Assembly (NCBI GenBank): GCA_949155365.1
Contig: CASCUT010000009.1
Coordinates: 1-54,966 of the forward strand
DNA from: an uncultured Clostridia bacterium
GTDB lineage: Bacteria > Bacillota > Clostridia > TANB77 > CAG-508
DNA length: 54,966 nucleotides
Direction: 5' to 3'
Position numbers and translations under genes: made by a program. Below the pieces are notes generated by a model, which saw only the letters and a program-made list of their open reading frames with translations, ran no database searches and had not been told where the DNA came from. Of the stretch, positions 54,225 through 54,966 are shown piece by piece; position 1 is the first letter of the stretch, and every line of letters begins with the position of its first letter.

Positions 54225-54450
54225 ATTAAATTAAAATATTGTAGAATGTAAAGAATCATATAGCAATTAAATATTATAAAGATTATCATAGTATTAATTT
54301 AAATATAATAGAATGTAAATAAATAAGCTATTTGACAAGCTCTTTTTACTGTTGCTATTAATTAAAAATAATAGAATGTAAATGTATTAAATAAAATAAA
54401 TTAATTAGCAAACAATCAACATATTAATTTAAATATAGTAGAATGTAAAT
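54225..54450 (+). CRISPR. Small CRISPR-like array: four repeats, three spacers, no cas genes
   Basis: 29-bp repeats at 54225-54253, 54292-54320, 54355-54383 and 54422-54450, with spacers of 38, 34 and 38 nt. Repeats 2 and 4 differ at few positions and share ATTAATTTAAATATA; all share TAGAATGTAAA, and three end GAATGTAAAT like the C. difficile type I-B repeat (29 bp, same 3' end). The first repeat is the most divergent. No cas gene is in the window. Very low complexity makes a chance repeat possible but the periodicity (67, 63, 67) argues against it. Confidence 0.7.
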
Positions 54451-54496
54451 GTGTTTGAAATTTGCTTTATCCCTTAAACAACCATCTGCCCTGTAA

Positions 54497-54546
54497 TTGA
54501 TCAACAACGAGAGGCTCATAAATTGGAGCCTCTCGTTGTTGATCAA
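54497..54546. terminator. Strong hairpin downstream of the CRISPR-like array
   Basis: 21-bp perfect stem (54497-54517 with 54526-54546) and 8-nt loop ATAAATTG. No long T-run; it may stop transcription from the array or from the opposing rRNA operon. Confidence 0.6.
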
Positions 54547-54703
54547 TACACTTTCATCTGCATAAAAATTATTTCCTACATTTTATTTATGTCTCGAATC
54601 ATTTATGTTTTGAAGTTAAAATATCTTTTACAAATTCTTTCTGTTCTAAGTCTATCATGATTTTTTTACATCTTGTATTACTGACTGTAATATTCCAATT
54701 AAA

Positions 54704-54750
54704 AAAAAGTAAATATCTATAAAATAAAATTTTACACATATTTACTTTTT
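54704..54750 (-). terminator. Probable terminator of the rRNA operon
   Basis: AAAAAGTAAATAT (54704-54716) pairs with ATATTTACTTTTT (54738-54750), about 25 nt beyond the 5S rRNA on the minus strand. Confidence 0.65.
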
Positions 54751-54775
54751 TATTTTGTTTATAAACATAAAAAAA

Positions 54776-54890
54776 CTGGCGACAACCTATTTTCTCAGCA
54801 GGGTAACCCACAAATATCTTCGGCATTTAGAGGCTTGACTTCCGTGTTCGGAATGGGAACGGGTATTTCCCTCTAAATCATCATCACCAG
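54776..54890 (-). rRNA. rrf: 5S ribosomal RNA
   Basis: About 115 nt on the minus strand, starting CTGGTGATGATGA and ending GTTGTCGCCAG. The conserved CCGAACACGGAAGT loop and CTGGTG/CGCCAG terminal helix are clear. The sequence to 54966 is the 23S-5S spacer; 16S and 23S lie outside the window. Confidence 0.95.
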
Positions 54891-54966
54891 AAAAGTGTTA
54901 TGTACTTTTATAAGCACACTCAAAAATACATAGAAAAAAGATTGTTTCTTAGGTAAACTTAGTTAC

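Noticed and set aside
54599-54826. 75-codon open frame on the minus strand
   Set aside because: It overlaps the 5S rRNA and its terminator, has no ribosome site, and is explained by AT-rich sequence.

Overview
The window comes from a low-GC, AT-rich Firmicute, most likely an uncultured gut Clostridia lineage. This is inferred from AddB-type recombination, a CarD-family regulator, a dnaG-rpoD pair, class-D-like sortases, dockerin proteins, a C. difficile-like CRISPR repeat and consensus sigma-A promoters. Most housekeeping genes lie on the minus strand. A handful of unrecognised single genes, several on the plus strand, sit among them with their own promoters and terminators.

Layout. 1-890: end of an integrated element with three tiny overlapping genes, stopping at the 3' part of a CAU-anticodon tRNA (a probable attachment site). 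1187-1860: a small membrane protein gene followed by a convergent toxin peptide/antisense RNA pair built like the Fst/par type I system. 2075-6100: rpoD, dnaG and a CarD-like regulator. 6541-15670: a two-gene secreted operon, a cohesin+dockerin protein and a 2658-residue membrane-anchored dockerin/M26-like zinc peptidase. 16571-18000: two tandem sortases, one frameshifted. 18085-23112: HIT protein, a short alanyl-tRNA synthetase, MtaB and an alpha/beta hydrolase. 23727-27486: NfeD-SPFH pair, separated by a MITE-like palindrome, and a DUF4097/LiaF-like membrane pair. 27664-31301: rarA, ruvA, a membrane protein and ldh, with a decayed copy of the membrane gene on the other side of ldh. 31920-42159: a HExxH protein, a frameshifted GltD-like oxidoreductase, family 4 UDG, S66 peptidase, Ogg, a possible Cys-His enzyme, PgeF and a frameshifted addB. 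42356-46598: YitT, radical SAM, rnc, acpP, plsX. 46914-50671: rpmG-secE-nusG-rplK-rplA-rplJ-rplL with an L10 leader and an rpmG promoter. 51090-54182: two unknown genes, a flavin reductase and a YqfO-like protein. 54225-54546: a four-repeat CRISPR-like mini-array without cas genes and a strong hairpin. 54776-54890: 5S rRNA on the minus strand, the end of an rRNA operon lying mostly outside the window.

The most notable items are the complete Fst-like toxin-antitoxin locus, missed by ordinary gene calling because the toxin has 29 residues; the cohesin/dockerin/M26 operon; the orphan CRISPR mini-array; and a set of GC-richer ORFan genes, each with a near-perfect TTGACA-17-TATAAT promoter, two of which share an almost identical promoter. 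Three genes (a sortase, the GltD-like gene and addB) each carry a one-base insertion. These are either assembly indels or real decay and should be verified before biology is built on them.
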